From the NCBI GenBank assembly GCA_023430285.1, contig JAEZAV010000124.1, forward strand, positions 1 to 32,872: a stretch of 32,872 bases of DNA, written 5' to 3'. This DNA is from Methanobacteriota archaeon (GTDB lineage: Archaea; Methanobacteriota; Methanobacteria; Methanobacteriales; Methanobacteriaceae). The first letter of the stretch is position 1. The number at the start of each line of letters is the position of its first letter. This document shows, piece after piece, positions 1-7,931 of the stretch. A model generated the notes under the pieces. It was given only the letters and a program-made list of their open reading frames with translations, did no database searches and had not been told where the DNA came from. A program made the position numbers and the translations under genes.

Positions 1-386
1 AAGCACCTGGAGATGTTGTTATAATGAACGGAAGAAAGTTCAAACAATACCGGGGAATGGGTTCATTAGGAGCTATGACTGGTGGAGTTGGAGCAGGAAC
101 AGACCGTTACTTCCAAGAAGTTAAGGGGCCAATGAAACATGCAAAACTCGTTCCTGAAGGAGTTGAAGGAGTGGTGCCCTACAAAGGACCAGCAAATGAA
201 ATTCTATTCCAACTAATTGGTGGAATAAAAGCATCATTTGGTTATTGTGGAGCAAACAACATAAAAGACATGCAGAAAAAGGCCAAATTTGTAAGAATTT
301 CTTCAAGTGGAATGACAGAAAGCCATCCACACGACCTTACAATAACCAACGAGAGCCCAAACTATCCTACAACAAGATTGATGTAA
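1..386 (+). CDS. guaB: Inosine-5'-monophosphate dehydrogenase, C-terminal part (5' end outside window)
   Basis: This is the C-terminal ~127 residues of IMP dehydrogenase, which oxidises IMP to XMP in GMP synthesis. The open frame runs in from the left edge, so the first methionine inside the window is not the start. Visible are the flap motif YRGMGSLGAM, the RYFQ motif with the catalytic Arg-Tyr pair, the VPEGVEG loop, and the C-terminal segment GGIKASFGYCGANNI that closes the (beta/alpha)8 barrel. The catalytic cysteine loop and the CBS domains would lie upstream and cannot be seen. A T8 run 20 bases after the stop probably ends transcription. The identity is secure from these motifs. Confidence 0.95.
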   Translation, partial: APGDVVIMNGRKFKQYRGMGSLGAMTGGVGAGTDRYFQEVKGPMKHAKLVPEGVEGVVPYKGPANEILFQLIGGIKASFGYCGANNIKDMQKKAKFVRISSSGMTESHPHDLTITNESPNYPTTRLM

Positions 387-405
387 AACCAACATCAAAT
401 AATCC

Positions 406-413
406 TTTTTTTT
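406..413 (+). terminator. Oligo-T terminator after guaB
   Basis: Eight consecutive T residues start 20 bases after the guaB stop codon. Intrinsic termination in methanogens commonly uses a T tract without a strong hairpin, and no hairpin is evident here. Confidence 0.5.
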
Positions 414-499
414 ATTTTCTTTAAAAACAAGTATAGTTTCATCCTATTTTCATGATCCCAATAGGCATAGATGCATTTATTATCGAGGTTTATACTAAA

Positions 500-509
500 A
501 ATATATAAT
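500..509 (+). promoter_or_regulatory. Probable TATA box for mobA
   Basis: An A-rich stretch followed by ATATATAATT lies about 35 to 43 bases before the mobA start. That spacing would place transcription start close to base 533 with a very short leader. Called by position and composition only. Confidence 0.4.
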
Positions 510-542
510 TATATTTTGACAATTAGACGTTGGTAACAATAT

Positions 543-1154
543 ATGAAATCTGTAATTGTGTTATGTGGCGGATTAAGTACTAGGATGGGTCAGGACAAGG
601 GATCCATGAATTACCATGGTAAACCAATGATAGTCCACGTGCTTGAATCTTTAAAGCAGGATGCAGATGAAGTAGTGTTGGTACTTAGAAATGAAGTTCA
701 GTACAACAAATACAAAAATTTACTATCAAAAAATGCTATTTTAGAATCTTCAAACTTTAAAATATTGAAGGATACAATAAAAGATAAAGGACCTCTTGGA
801 GGAATTTATACAGGGATTAATGCAATTAATTCTGATAATGCCTTGATTTTACCCTGTGATTCTCCATTTATCTCTAAAGAACTTGTAACACAACTCTTTG
901 AAATCTCTAGAAATTACCCTGATTTTGAATCTTTCGTACCAATATGGCCAGATGGAAATATGGAACCACTTCACTCCATTTATCCAGTTAAATCCAAGGA
1001 AATAATAGATGATCTTCTTTTGAAGGATCAAAAAAATGTTAAAGCACTAATAGAAAGGTTAAATGTTAAATACATAGAAATTGATGAATTTAATCTTCCA
1101 AAGAAAAGTTTTCTCAATCTAAACAGTCCACAAGATATTTCTAAGGTATATTAG
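543..1154 (+). CDS. mobA: Molybdenum cofactor guanylyltransferase MobA
   Basis: A 203-residue nucleotidyltransferase of the MobA family, which joins GMP from GTP to molybdopterin to give the guanine dinucleotide form of the cofactor. Methanogens need this form for formylmethanofuran and formate dehydrogenases. The N-terminus carries the signature LCGGLSTRMGQDKG (residues 7-20), with the glycine-rich GTP loop and conserved lysine. A DKGPLGGIYTG segment follows near residue 84 and the metal-binding LPCDSPF near 104. Length is usual for the family. The ATG start has only a weak ribosome binding site (GTTGGTAAC). The gene appears to be a single transcript, with a TATA box just upstream. moaE, another cofactor gene, lies 4.6 kb away on the other strand. 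Confidence 0.9.
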   Translation: MKSVIVLCGGLSTRMGQDKGSMNYHGKPMIVHVLESLKQDADEVVLVLRNEVQYNKYKNLLSKNAILESSNFKILKDTIKDKGPLGGIYTGINAINSDNALILPCDSPFISKELVTQLFEISRNYPDFESFVPIWPDGNMEPLHSIYPVKSKEIIDDLLLKDQKNVKALIERLNVKYIEIDEFNLPKKSFLNLNSPQDISKVY

Positions 1155-1360
1155 GTTAAATGTAACTAAAAAAATTTTCATGTTGGAAGGTTAGAAGAGT
1201 ATTCTTTGAAAAACATTTTTAAATCAAAACATTAAAAACTAGTTTTAGATACTTAACTCATCACGCACTACAGGACAATCGTCTAGATAAATAATTCGAA
1301 AACAAGACAAGATAATGGGAAACTAACTATTTCTTCAATTTCTATATGGGGGTTTAAAAT

Positions 1361-2008
1361 TTGTTTACAACAGAATCTCAACTGGCTACCGACGCATGGA
1401 AAACTGTTTTAAAACAGATCATGGAATTTGGAGATGAACTGGAGGATGAAAATGAAGATTTCACCAAGGAGTTACTCAACGTAGTGGTGAAAGTAAATGA
1501 TCCCCTTAATTCCCAACCTCCTGAGGGCTACTTCACCATAAAAAAATTTAAAAGATGTGAAAACCACTTTTTAGATCCTGAGAGCAGATTGAATGGAACT
1601 GACTATGGTAACAGAATAAGAAATCACTTTGGATTTAAAATAGGACGTGATGTGTACAGCATACGAACAGATCAAATAGAATCAGTCTTGGTTCGTCTTA
1701 AACGTAACAGTACCACAAGAAGAGCTGTTATAACTATTTTTGATCCCTCAATTGATCAATACAGAGATAATGTTCCAAGCATGGTAATGATAGACATTAA
1801 AATCCGCAAAAACAGACTTTACCTAACTGCTGTATACAGAAGTGTTGATTATTATGGTTCATGGATTCAAAATTTCTTTGCACTCAGGGGTCTTTCAAAA
1901 TATCTTTCAAACCATCTTAAAATTAAGATGGGACCCATAACAATCCATTCAGTCAGTGCACATGTTTACAAAAGAAACTACAAAGATGTTTTAAATATTA
2001 GAAGTTAA
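1361..2008 (+). CDS. Thymidylate synthase-family protein with serine at the nucleophile position
   Basis: A 215-residue protein with the core of methanogen-type thymidylate synthase (ThyA fold), which normally methylates dUMP using a folate or methanopterin C1 donor. Recognisable elements are the dimer-interface arginines in NSTTRRAVITIFDP (116-129), the phosphate-binding Arg in VYRSVD (R160, D163), the pyrimidine-recognising Asn171, and the SAHVY segment (199-203). The nucleophile normally sits in a (V/I)PC motif; here the motif is VPSM with Ser140 (codon AGC at 1778-1780). The only cysteine, Cys66, lies in a distant segment. The start is TTG with a GGGGGT binding site 8-13 bases upstream; no in-frame ATG fits. 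It may be a non-catalytic or repurposed member, or use unusual chemistry. The family call is firm, the activity is not. Confidence 0.85.
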   Translation: MFTTESQLATDAWKTVLKQIMEFGDELEDENEDFTKELLNVVVKVNDPLNSQPPEGYFTIKKFKRCENHFLDPESRLNGTDYGNRIRNHFGFKIGRDVYSIRTDQIESVLVRLKRNSTTRRAVITIFDPSIDQYRDNVPSMVMIDIKIRKNRLYLTAVYRSVDYYGSWIQNFFALRGLSKYLSNHLKIKMGPITIHSVSAHVYKRNYKDVLNIRS

Positions 2009-2213
2009 TATCACATTTTATTCTATTATATCTAAATTAAGGGATTTAAATAAATATTTGATGAGTCCTTTCAAATATAATACGATCAATGGGAATGTTT
2101 CAAACCGGAAAAAAAGATATAAAAAAAATTTTGAGCAAAATATTTAATACAGTTAAAATTTGTTTGGAGAATTATCCGGAACTATTGGGTAGTATTACAG
2201 TTACTCCATCGTT

Positions 2214-2441
2214 TTAACACTTGAAGTTAATTTCCGATGAATCACTAATCTCTACAATTTCAGGGTTACGGCCCATTTCCAGAATAAATTTGTTGGCAGT
2301 TTCTATCATGTTAACGTAGACGCTTTTACTAATTTTGCATCCATCAACGATGGTAAATGCCGGCATTTCTCCGTTCAATTCTTTGAACTCAATTACTTCT
2401 TCAACCATTTGTCGGTACTGTTTGAGAGTTAACCTCTCCAT
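2214..2441 (-). CDS. Small pseudomurein-binding repeat protein
   Basis: A 75-residue protein containing one complete pseudomurein-binding repeat and most of a second. The first runs from LKQYRQMVEEVIEFKELNG to the ISKSVYVNM segment. The second starts at the overlapping YVNMIETANKFILEMG and continues to RNPEIVEI. The repeat pattern (Y..M...V..F....NG..P) is known from cell-wall proteins of Methanobacteriales, where several copies anchor proteins to pseudomurein. There is no signal peptide, no membrane helix and no catalytic domain, which is unusual. I prefer the ATG at 2441 because GGTTGATC precedes it; a GTG four codons upstream (2453) is the alternative. It stands alone, with AT-rich spacers on both sides. 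Confidence 0.75.
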   Translation of the reverse strand: MERLTLKQYRQMVEEVIEFKELNGEMPAFTIVDGCKISKSVYVNMIETANKFILEMGRNPEIVEISDSSEINFKC

Positions 2442-2593
2442 TAGATCAACCACATCTAGTTTTTTAAGTGAATTAATTTATTGTAGGTAGCTTTGATTAT
2501 TACCACTTAAATATTTTGCGAATTAAAATTCACATTTAGCATTATTTTTTAGATTAATTCTAGTTTAAATGGGATGATTCAGTACACTATTTA

Positions 2594-3388
2594 CTAGTCT
2601 ACGTTGGAACCATTTTCAGCATTTTTTATCACAACTGTCTTATCTGGATCAAAAGGATTGGTACGCATTGCAAGTGAAAATAGGTAACGATAATTATTTT
2701 TTAAATGCTCCATGTAGTTCAACCATTCAGATATTAGAAGGTCATAAACCCTTTGAACATCTTCTTTTAAATGTTCACAGTCTGATGCAGGTAAATCATA
2801 GGTGTTTTCACGTTTATCAAGTTCTTCAGTCAAATGAAAAACAGCTCTCAGCAGATCTGTGAAGGTTTCATGTTCTAAAAGATTGGGATTTTCAAGAAGT
2901 GCAAGTAAAAATGTTCTTTTATCTTGAAGAAATAGCTTGGTTTGATATAAAAAATCTGCTACTTCTGTGTTGGATGGGATGATTATGAGGCTGTGTGTGA
3001 GTGAATTGATATTCTTTTTGGCGTGCTCAAAATCTTCGTCTTCCCAACGCGAATTGATGATCAAAATTTTACTTGTTTTGGTTGATTTGGAATCAAACTT
3101 GGATATTTCTGTCAGAAGTTCTGTTCCAACTTCACTAAAAAAAGCTCCTATAACCATGTTGAGCTTTTCAAGCATCAATCTCTTCTCTCGTTCATTAATG
3201 CCTGTTTGTATAATTATAACGACGATCAGTGCTTCAATTGGAAGGAAAACCAGATTAATACCAATATAAAAAAGTTCAGTTTTAGGTTCCCTGAATATCA
3301 TTGTTTGTACAATGTAGAGAATCAATGATGTAAAGATGAGTATGCCTGCTATTTTGATGTTCCAACTGAACCTCTCAAGAATTTTCAT
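2594..3388 (-). CDS. Two-helix membrane protein, conserved in methanogens, function unknown
   Basis: A 264-residue protein with two predicted membrane helices (about residues 11-33 and 39-64) followed by a ~200-residue soluble, mainly helical domain. The junction reads REKRLMLEKLNMVIGAFFSE, with charged residues immediately after helix 2, so the soluble part is probably cytoplasmic. The C-terminal AMRTNPFDPDKTVVIK segment looks conserved. I recall similar proteins in many methanogens without an assigned role. The ATG is preceded by GAGGTATC. Its 3' end faces the small PMBR gene. cbiT is the next gene upstream on the same strand, 41 bases away, so it could be co-transcribed with the cbiT operon. 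No enzyme motif was recognised. Confidence 0.85.
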   Translation of the reverse strand: MKILERFSWNIKIAGILIFTSLILYIVQTMIFREPKTELFYIGINLVFLPIEALIVVIIIQTGINEREKRLMLEKLNMVIGAFFSEVGTELLTEISKFDSKSTKTSKILIINSRWEDEDFEHAKKNINSLTHSLIIIPSNTEVADFLYQTKLFLQDKRTFLLALLENPNLLEHETFTDLLRAVFHLTEELDKRENTYDLPASDCEHLKEDVQRVYDLLISEWLNYMEHLKNNYRYLFSLAMRTNPFDPDKTVVIKNAENGSNVD

Positions 3389-3429
3389 GATACCTCACTT
3401 GTTACAGCTATGTTTTATCTAGGATGATC

Positions 3430-3993
3430 TCATAATTTTTTAGCACTCACAACTGTTATTGGATTGTTTGAAAACATCATTGTTCCCCTTTGACCGGGTT
3501 TTCCCTTGGATATCATAATATTAACAACCTCTGGTGTGAGGGAAAGTTCTTTGAAGGTAGAAATTGCTTCTGTTGCAGTTTCAAGCAAAATGGATGTTAC
3601 TAAAATTCTACCGTTTTTATTAAGTTTTTTGTAACCGTCCTTTATCAGCTGTGGCAGCTTTCCACTGCTACCTCCAATCATGAGAACATCAAATTCCTCA
3701 AGATCCTCAAGTGCTTCTAATCCATCGGCTTGGATAACTTCAACCTTGTTCTTCACTTGGTGTTTATTAACATTTTCTTGGGTAGTTTGAGTTGCAAGGG
3801 GATTTAGATCTACAGAGTAAACTTTTTTTGCTTTTTTTGCAAATTCTACTGTGAGACCACCTGTTCCACATCCAATATCCACCACAATATCTTCCTTTGA
3901 AACTTCGGATTTGTATAGTAAAATGCACCTGATCTCTTCCTTGGTTGGACCTGGAACCTTTGGATTTTTTATGAAATCAGAGTCTTTGATCAT
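3430..3993 (-). CDS. cbiT: Cobalt-precorrin C15-methyltransferase/decarboxylase CbiT
   Basis: A 187-residue class I SAM-dependent methyltransferase matching archaeal CbiT, which methylates C-15 and decarboxylates the C-12 acetate in the anaerobic cobalamin pathway. Cobamides are needed for Mtr methyl transfer. The SAM-binding motif VVDIGCGTGGLTVEFA is at about residues 37-52, an acidic VYSVDLN follows motif I, and the N-terminal VPGPTKEEIR is typical of CbiT. Its ATG overlaps the stop of ubiX by four bases (ATGA), so the two are translationally coupled. The order cbiT-ubiX-HD-moaE-nadM resembles what I recall from Methanothermobacter thermautotrophicus (MTH146 to MTH150). Confidence 0.93.
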   Translation of the reverse strand: MIKDSDFIKNPKVPGPTKEEIRCILLYKSEVSKEDIVVDIGCGTGGLTVEFAKKAKKVYSVDLNPLATQTTQENVNKHQVKNKVEVIQADGLEALEDLEEFDVLMIGGSSGKLPQLIKDGYKKLNKNGRILVTSILLETATEAISTFKELSLTPEVVNIMISKGKPGQRGTMMFSNNPITVVSAKKL

Positions 3994-4550
3994 TGCATTT
4001 CACCTGTCCATCTTTGGAATAGATGGTTTTCTATGCCAAGCACATCTAAAATTTTACCAACCACGAAGTCTGTTAGATCTTCAGTTTTTTCTGGTAAATG
4101 ATAAAATCCTGGCATAGCAGGTAAATTAATGCCTCGTTCCCTGCTTATTTGCACCATATTCTCCAGATGCACAGTTCTAAGTGGAGTTTCTCTTGGTACT
4201 ACTACAAGCTTTCTACGTTCTTTAAGTGCCACATCAGCAGCTCTTGTAACTGCATTATTCGCATATCCATTGGCAATTGCAGAGAGGGTTTTCATGGTAC
4301 ATGGAACTATTACCATAGCTTCAAATTTGAATGATCCGCTGTTAATTGCAGTTGTGAGATCCTTAGAAGGGTAGTATTCAGTTGCCAGATCCTTTATTTC
4401 TTCTTCTGTAGAATTTAGTTCGTATTCAAGTATGATCTTGGCAGGATCTGTTAAAACAACTGCTGTTTCAATATCGTTCTCTTTAAGAACTTCTAGAAGT
4501 CTTTTTCCGTATATAACTCCACTTGCTCCTGTAATTGCTACTACTATCAT
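3990..4550 (-). CDS. ubiX: UbiX-family flavin prenyltransferase
   Basis: A 186-residue flavoprotein of the UbiX/Pad1 family, which attaches dimethylallyl phosphate to FMN to make the prenylated FMN cofactor of UbiD-type decarboxylases. Features are the N-terminal Rossmann-like AITGASGVIYGKRLLEVL, the SGSFKFEAMVIVPCTMKTLS segment carrying the conserved phosphate and FMN contacts, and VVVPRETPLRTVHLENM (about residues 116-132). Length is normal. The ATG is preceded by GTGGAG. It overlaps cbiT downstream by four bases. No UbiD partner is in the window, so its client enzyme must be elsewhere. Confidence 0.92.
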   Translation of the reverse strand: MIVVAITGASGVIYGKRLLEVLKENDIETAVVLTDPAKIILEYELNSTEEEIKDLATEYYPSKDLTTAINSGSFKFEAMVIVPCTMKTLSAIANGYANNAVTRAADVALKERRKLVVVPRETPLRTVHLENMVQISRERGINLPAMPGFYHLPEKTEDLTDFVVGKILDVLGIENHLFQRWTGEMQ

Positions 4551-4603
4551 TTTTCTCCACTCTTATGATATGTTAATTATAAATATTAATTGGAATTGAA
4601 AAC

Positions 4604-5764
4604 CTACTCCGGATTATCAATGAGTTGGTTAAATGAAACATCCTTAGCAAGATTTGAGTACTCCTCAGGTAGATAAACACAGAGATCAGCATGATTAAAT
4701 CTAGCATCCCTAAGTGTACTTACTATGGTTGAAATCTTTGAAAGGTTTACAAGGTCGCTATTGGACGAAACCAAGGTTTTCATCTCATCGAAGGAAGGGT
4801 AGTCTGGAACATCCACAATAACGTAATCTTCAGGCACTCCAAGTTCCTCTGCAATCTGCATTTCATATTGTTGAATTTTTTCGGGTTCTATTTTAAAAAT
4901 AGCACCTGGATTTGTTAACTCATCTAGTTTTAGTGAATAAACTGTTTTAAAAAGTTTTCTATTGTCTAATCTATGGATAATATCTCCAATTAATCCTTTT
5001 TGGTATCTTGCTATGCTAATTATATCTGCATCGTCGTACTTGTAAATATTTTCAGGGTCTATGTGTCCCTCTTTAAAGAGCTGTTTCAGACATCTTCTAA
5101 ACATTGAATTGATTATCCTGGTGGTATGATGTTGATAAACACTTGGATACATGAAGTACCTGGCAAGCAACATACTTTCTGCAGCTTGAACTCCTTTAGA
5201 CTTTAAAATGAGGTTGTCTTCGAGTTTCATGTTGTGAATCAATCTTTCCACATCTATCACTCCATAGGCAACCCCTGTGTAGTAGGAATCCCTAAGGAGG
5301 TAATCCATCCTGTCCACATCCAGGTCTCCTGATATGATCTGTCCCAGGGAACCTTCTCCTCTTATCAAGCTTATGATCTCTTCTGGATCATATTTTTCTG
5401 ACAGGATGGTAGATATTTCAGATTCTCTTATTAATTTTGAAGTTAATTCTTCGTGGGATTGTTTTAAAACTGCTTCAGATACGTGGGAAAATGGGCCGTG
5501 TCCTGCATCATGAAGAAGGGCACAAACACGAAGAATTTGGCGTTGTTCATCAGGGAGTTTCAATCCATAGGACAGCCTTGAAGCCAAGTACATGGTTCCA
5601 ATTGAGTGTTCAAATCTGGTATGGTTAGCACCAGGATAAACCAGATATGTGAAGCCCAACTGTTTGATACGTCTCAACCTTTGAATCTGGGGAGTGTCTA
5701 TTAATTTTACCTCAAATTCATTTATCTGAAGGTTTCCATGTAGGCTGTCCCTTATAAATTTCAC
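4604..5764 (-). CDS. HD-domain phosphohydrolase (COG1078/SAMHD1-like)
   Basis: A 386-residue metal-dependent HD phosphohydrolase resembling SAMHD1 and dGTPase-like enzymes, probably hydrolysing nucleotides. The metal ligands are visible as H in HTRFEHSIG (about residues 48-56), HD in LLHDAGHGPFSHVSE (about 83-97), and D in DVDRMDYLLRDSYYTGV (about 148-164). The N-terminus LIDTPQIQRLRRIKQLG is also typical. The start is GTG at 5764, directly adjacent to the moaE stop codon (TAAGTG) with GGTGG a few bases upstream, so translation is probably coupled to moaE. The exact substrate cannot be read from sequence. Confidence 0.9.
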   Translation of the reverse strand: MKFIRDSLHGNLQINEFEVKLIDTPQIQRLRRIKQLGFTYLVYPGANHTRFEHSIGTMYLASRLSYGLKLPDEQRQILRVCALLHDAGHGPFSHVSEAVLKQSHEELTSKLIRESEISTILSEKYDPEEIISLIRGEGSLGQIISGDLDVDRMDYLLRDSYYTGVAYGVIDVERLIHNMKLEDNLILKSKGVQAAESMLLARYFMYPSVYQHHTTRIINSMFRRCLKQLFKEGHIDPENIYKYDDADIISIARYQKGLIGDIIHRLDNRKLFKTVYSLKLDELTNPGAIFKIEPEKIQQYEMQIAEELGVPEDYVIVDVPDYPSFDEMKTLVSSNSDLVNLSKISTIVSTLRDARFNHADLCVYLPEEYSNLAKDVSFNQLIDNPE

Positions 5765-6202
5765 TTAACCACCTGACATTATTATGTTAGTACCATCCTC
5801 TGTATGTTCTTCCTTTTTAAAATCGAGTTCGTACTTTACCCTTTCAATAATTTCATGCAATGCTTTTCTGGTTTCATCACGGTGTGATCCAGAAACAGCA
5901 GTTAGAAATAAAGGATCTCCTGGCTTGAAATTTCCAATGTAGTGTACTACTGCTATTTCAAGCACCCCATACTTCTGTTTAACATCATAAACTATTTCCT
6001 TTAACTCTTCTTCTGTTTCTAACTGGTTTGGAGTGGTAAGGTCCATTTGCACGGTTTTTTTCCCTGTTTCTTCTCCGCGGACAATTCCCTCAAATGAAAA
6101 AATAGCCCCGCATTTATTTATTTCAGGGTTTTTTTTGAGTTCCTCTAATAAACTGGAGATGGATATTTCTTCAACACCCTTCTCAATAATTTTAACAGTC
6201 AT
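5765..6202 (-). CDS. moaE: Molybdopterin synthase large subunit (MoaE)
   Basis: A 145-residue MoaE-family protein, the catalytic subunit that inserts dithiolene sulphur into precursor Z with MoaD as sulphur donor. Matching segments are CGAIFSFEGIVRGEETGKK (about residues 31-49), VVHYIGNFKPGDPLFLTAVS (about 85-104), the HRDETRKALHEIIERVK helix, and the C-terminal KKEEHTEDG carrying a catalytic lysine. The ATG is preceded by GGTG at a normal distance. It is coupled to the HD gene downstream. No MoaD-like protein is in the window. Confidence 0.88.
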   Translation of the reverse strand: MTVKIIEKGVEEISISSLLEELKKNPEINKCGAIFSFEGIVRGEETGKKTVQMDLTTPNQLETEEELKEIVYDVKQKYGVLEIAVVHYIGNFKPGDPLFLTAVSGSHRDETRKALHEIIERVKYELDFKKEEHTEDGTNIIMSGG

Positions 6203-6269
6203 TTTTTAAACACCACTGATTGTTTAATATTAATAATTTTATTAGCTGTTTTTTAACTTAATTTAGTAA

Positions 6270-6794
6270 TTAAAGTTCATTCAATTCCCTTCTTGAAAGT
6301 TGTTTTAATCTGTTTATTCCGTCAATTTCATTAATTACCTCTTTCACAGAATTTGGAATTAAAGATTCCCAGTCTTCATCATTCAACATTCTTTTTCTAA
6401 CTTCGGTCCCTGAATATGTTTTTCGATTGTATAGGGGCGGAACAGTCACTTCGAACCCTCCCTCTCTAAACAACTGTTGAACAAGGAAATTTCCGGAGTA
6501 GACATGTTGGAATGGGGGTGTGAGCATTTTAACATGGGCAACCCATATTGAGTTACATGCAACATCCTGAATAGGTATGATGTAGTACTTGGATGCAGGG
6601 ATACTGTTTTCAGTAAGTGCTTTTGTTAGCATCATTACACGTTCTCCTGCTGTAAAAGGGTCTTTAACTGTGTGGCTTAACTGGGCACTTCCTATCCCAA
6701 TTATCAACTCATCAACTTCGTCAAGAATTCTTTTAATAACTTCAAGATGGCCTTCATGAACAGGTTGCATCCTTCCAACAAGTAAACCTCGCAT
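6270..6794 (-). CDS. nadM: Archaeal nicotinamide-nucleotide adenylyltransferase
   Basis: A 174-residue nucleotidyltransferase that makes NAD+ from NMN and ATP, very similar to the structurally studied M. thermautotrophicus enzyme (MTH150). Visible are LLVGRMQPVHEGHLEVI with the HxGH catalytic motif, the IGSAQLSHTVKDPFTAGER segment, and the C-terminal YSGTEVRKRM matching the ISSTxxR signature of the superfamily. I start at the ATG at 6794 because GGTGAAGAAA precedes it at good spacing; ATGs at 6806 and 6815 would add four and seven residues. It is first in the minus-strand cluster reading toward cbiT. Confidence 0.93.
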   Translation of the reverse strand: MRGLLVGRMQPVHEGHLEVIKRILDEVDELIIGIGSAQLSHTVKDPFTAGERVMMLTKALTENSIPASKYYIIPIQDVACNSIWVAHVKMLTPPFQHVYSGNFLVQQLFREGGFEVTVPPLYNRKTYSGTEVRKRMLNDEDWESLIPNSVKEVINEIDGINRLKQLSRRELNEL

Positions 6795-7054
6795 TTTCTT
6801 CACCATGGGAATCATTTATCATTATTATTTGAAACTGAGGCCAAAACAAAACACTGGCCGTAATTAATTAACATTATTATATTGAACAACTAATTAAATA
6901 TCTATTTGTATTTTAAATTAATTGGCATATTTTTAATGATTTACTTAACTTAAACTGGAAGTTCGAGGACACTGTTCAATTCAAGCTATTAAATTGGTGA
7001 GTAGGAATAATTGTAATTATATGTCATGAAAAAGGAGTAAAAATTTACTGAATA

Positions 7055-7822
7055 TTACCATTCTCGACTTTTAATTGTAAATGAGCAGTGATCATCACCT
7101 AAGGCATAGCATCTTGTTTCGTTCACTATTTGTTCTTCTTTAAAGTGTGCTGTGAAAACTGCCTTCAATATTCCTGAGTCAAAGGCGCAAGCAGCTTTTC
7201 CAAGGGGTGGAAGATTTTGACACTCAAAACAGTCATGAACGTTTATGGTTAAAGGTTCAAGTTTAATAACTTCCACAGTTCCCAGGCTGTGGCCTTGCCA
7301 GAATTTAGCAATATTTTGGGCTAGTACTTGTATATCTTGATCTTTAACCTTATGATACAGGGTTTCACCCACTTGAACTCCTGCTTCGTATAGAATAGGG
7401 TCTATATCTATGCCTTGTCGTATGAGAGAAACTCTGAGGGTATGGAAGATGAGCCTGAAAAATTCGAAGGGATCTCCTTCGCTTTCGATGTATTTGTTAA
7501 CATATTCATCAAAATTTTCAGAAATAACTTTTTTCCCTGAAAGATGGCCCAAATATTCTGATCTAATGAAGAATATCTTTTTTCGGGCGTCGTTTTCATC
7601 AACCTTGGATCCTATTATTCCTTCATCTACCATTCTTCTTAGATGTACAGATACGGTTGATTTGGCTTTCCCTGAGAGCTCTACAAGTTGATCAAAACTT
7701 AATTCACCTTTTCTTAATACAGATAATATTTTTACCCTGACTGGGCTGTTGATTGCATATATTCCTTCAGATGTGGAAAACAATTCTATCTGCATATCTT
7801 TTAGGGGTTCCTTTTGAACCAT
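7055..7822 (-). CDS. msvR: MsvR-type redox-sensing transcription regulator
   Basis: A 255-residue DNA-binding protein with an N-terminal ArsR-like winged helix (about residues 22-90, helix pair LSFDQLVELSGKAKSTVSVH) and a C-terminal V4R domain (about 130-250). This architecture is that of MsvR, a methanogen-specific regulator described in Methanothermobacter and Methanosarcina that represses oxidative-stress genes and its own promoter. Five V4R cysteines (198, 201, 212, 238, 246) include the HDCFECQNLP pair and are the likely redox or metal site. The ATG is preceded by AAGTGATCC. It is transcribed divergently from hcp with 193 bases between them, containing TATA boxes and inverted repeats. 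A paralogue lies at 31821-32585. Confidence 0.9.
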   Translation of the reverse strand: MVQKEPLKDMQIELFSTSEGIYAINSPVRVKILSVLRKGELSFDQLVELSGKAKSTVSVHLRRMVDEGIIGSKVDENDARKKIFFIRSEYLGHLSGKKVISENFDEYVNKYIESEGDPFEFFRLIFHTLRVSLIRQGIDIDPILYEAGVQVGETLYHKVKDQDIQVLAQNIAKFWQGHSLGTVEVIKLEPLTINVHDCFECQNLPPLGKAACAFDSGILKAVFTAHFKEEQIVNETRCYALGDDHCSFTIKSREW

Positions 7823-7883
7823 TGGATCACTTCTTTTAATTGTCTGTAGTTTTATTCGTTACTCATAGTATGGAAACCGTAAC

Positions 7884-7892
7884 TTATAAATA
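7884..7892 (-). promoter_or_regulatory. Probable TATA box for msvR
   Basis: On the minus strand this reads TATTTATAA, about 62 to 70 bases before the msvR ATG, predicting a leader of about 35-40 bases. The nearest inverted repeat starts four bases upstream of it, over the expected BRE, where a bound regulator could control access of TBP/TFB. Confidence 0.45.
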
Positions 7893-7895
7893 TCT

Positions 7896-7915
7896 TGTTC
7901 GTTTATATTAGAACA
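7896..7915. promoter_or_regulatory. Inverted repeat TGTTC-N10-GAACA, candidate MsvR operator
   Basis: Perfect 5-base arms (7896-7900 and 7911-7915) flank a 10-base spacer. The spacer contains TTTATATTA (7902-7910), the best plus-strand TATA box for hcp. From memory, MsvR sites are inverted repeats built on TTCG/CGAA half-sites with about 10 bases between them, so a dimer here would cover the hcp TATA box and the BRE of msvR. Binding is inferred. Confidence 0.6.
7902..7910 (+). promoter_or_regulatory. Probable TATA box for hcp
   Basis: TTTATATTA is close to the archaeal box A consensus. It would start transcription near 7934-7936, giving a leader of about 80 bases. A weaker A+T-rich alternative near 7985 would leave almost no leader although the gene has a strong ribosome binding site, so the upstream box is preferred. 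Confidence 0.45.
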
Positions 7916-7931
7916 TTCGTCTGTAAACGAA
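7916..7931. promoter_or_regulatory. Inverted repeat TTCG-N8-CGAA (TTCGT-N6-ACGAA), second candidate MsvR operator
   Basis: This 16-base palindrome abuts the TGTTC-N10-GAACA repeat. The outer half-sites of the pair (TGTTCG at 7896-7901, CGAACA at 7928-7933) are also exact inverted copies. It falls between the hcp TATA box and the predicted start of transcription, a typical repression position. Confidence 0.6.

Noticed and set aside
2594..3388. Toxin-antitoxin or abortive infection function for the two-helix membrane protein
   Set aside because: There is no nuclease, nucleotidyltransferase or protease motif, and the type seems widespread in methanogens.
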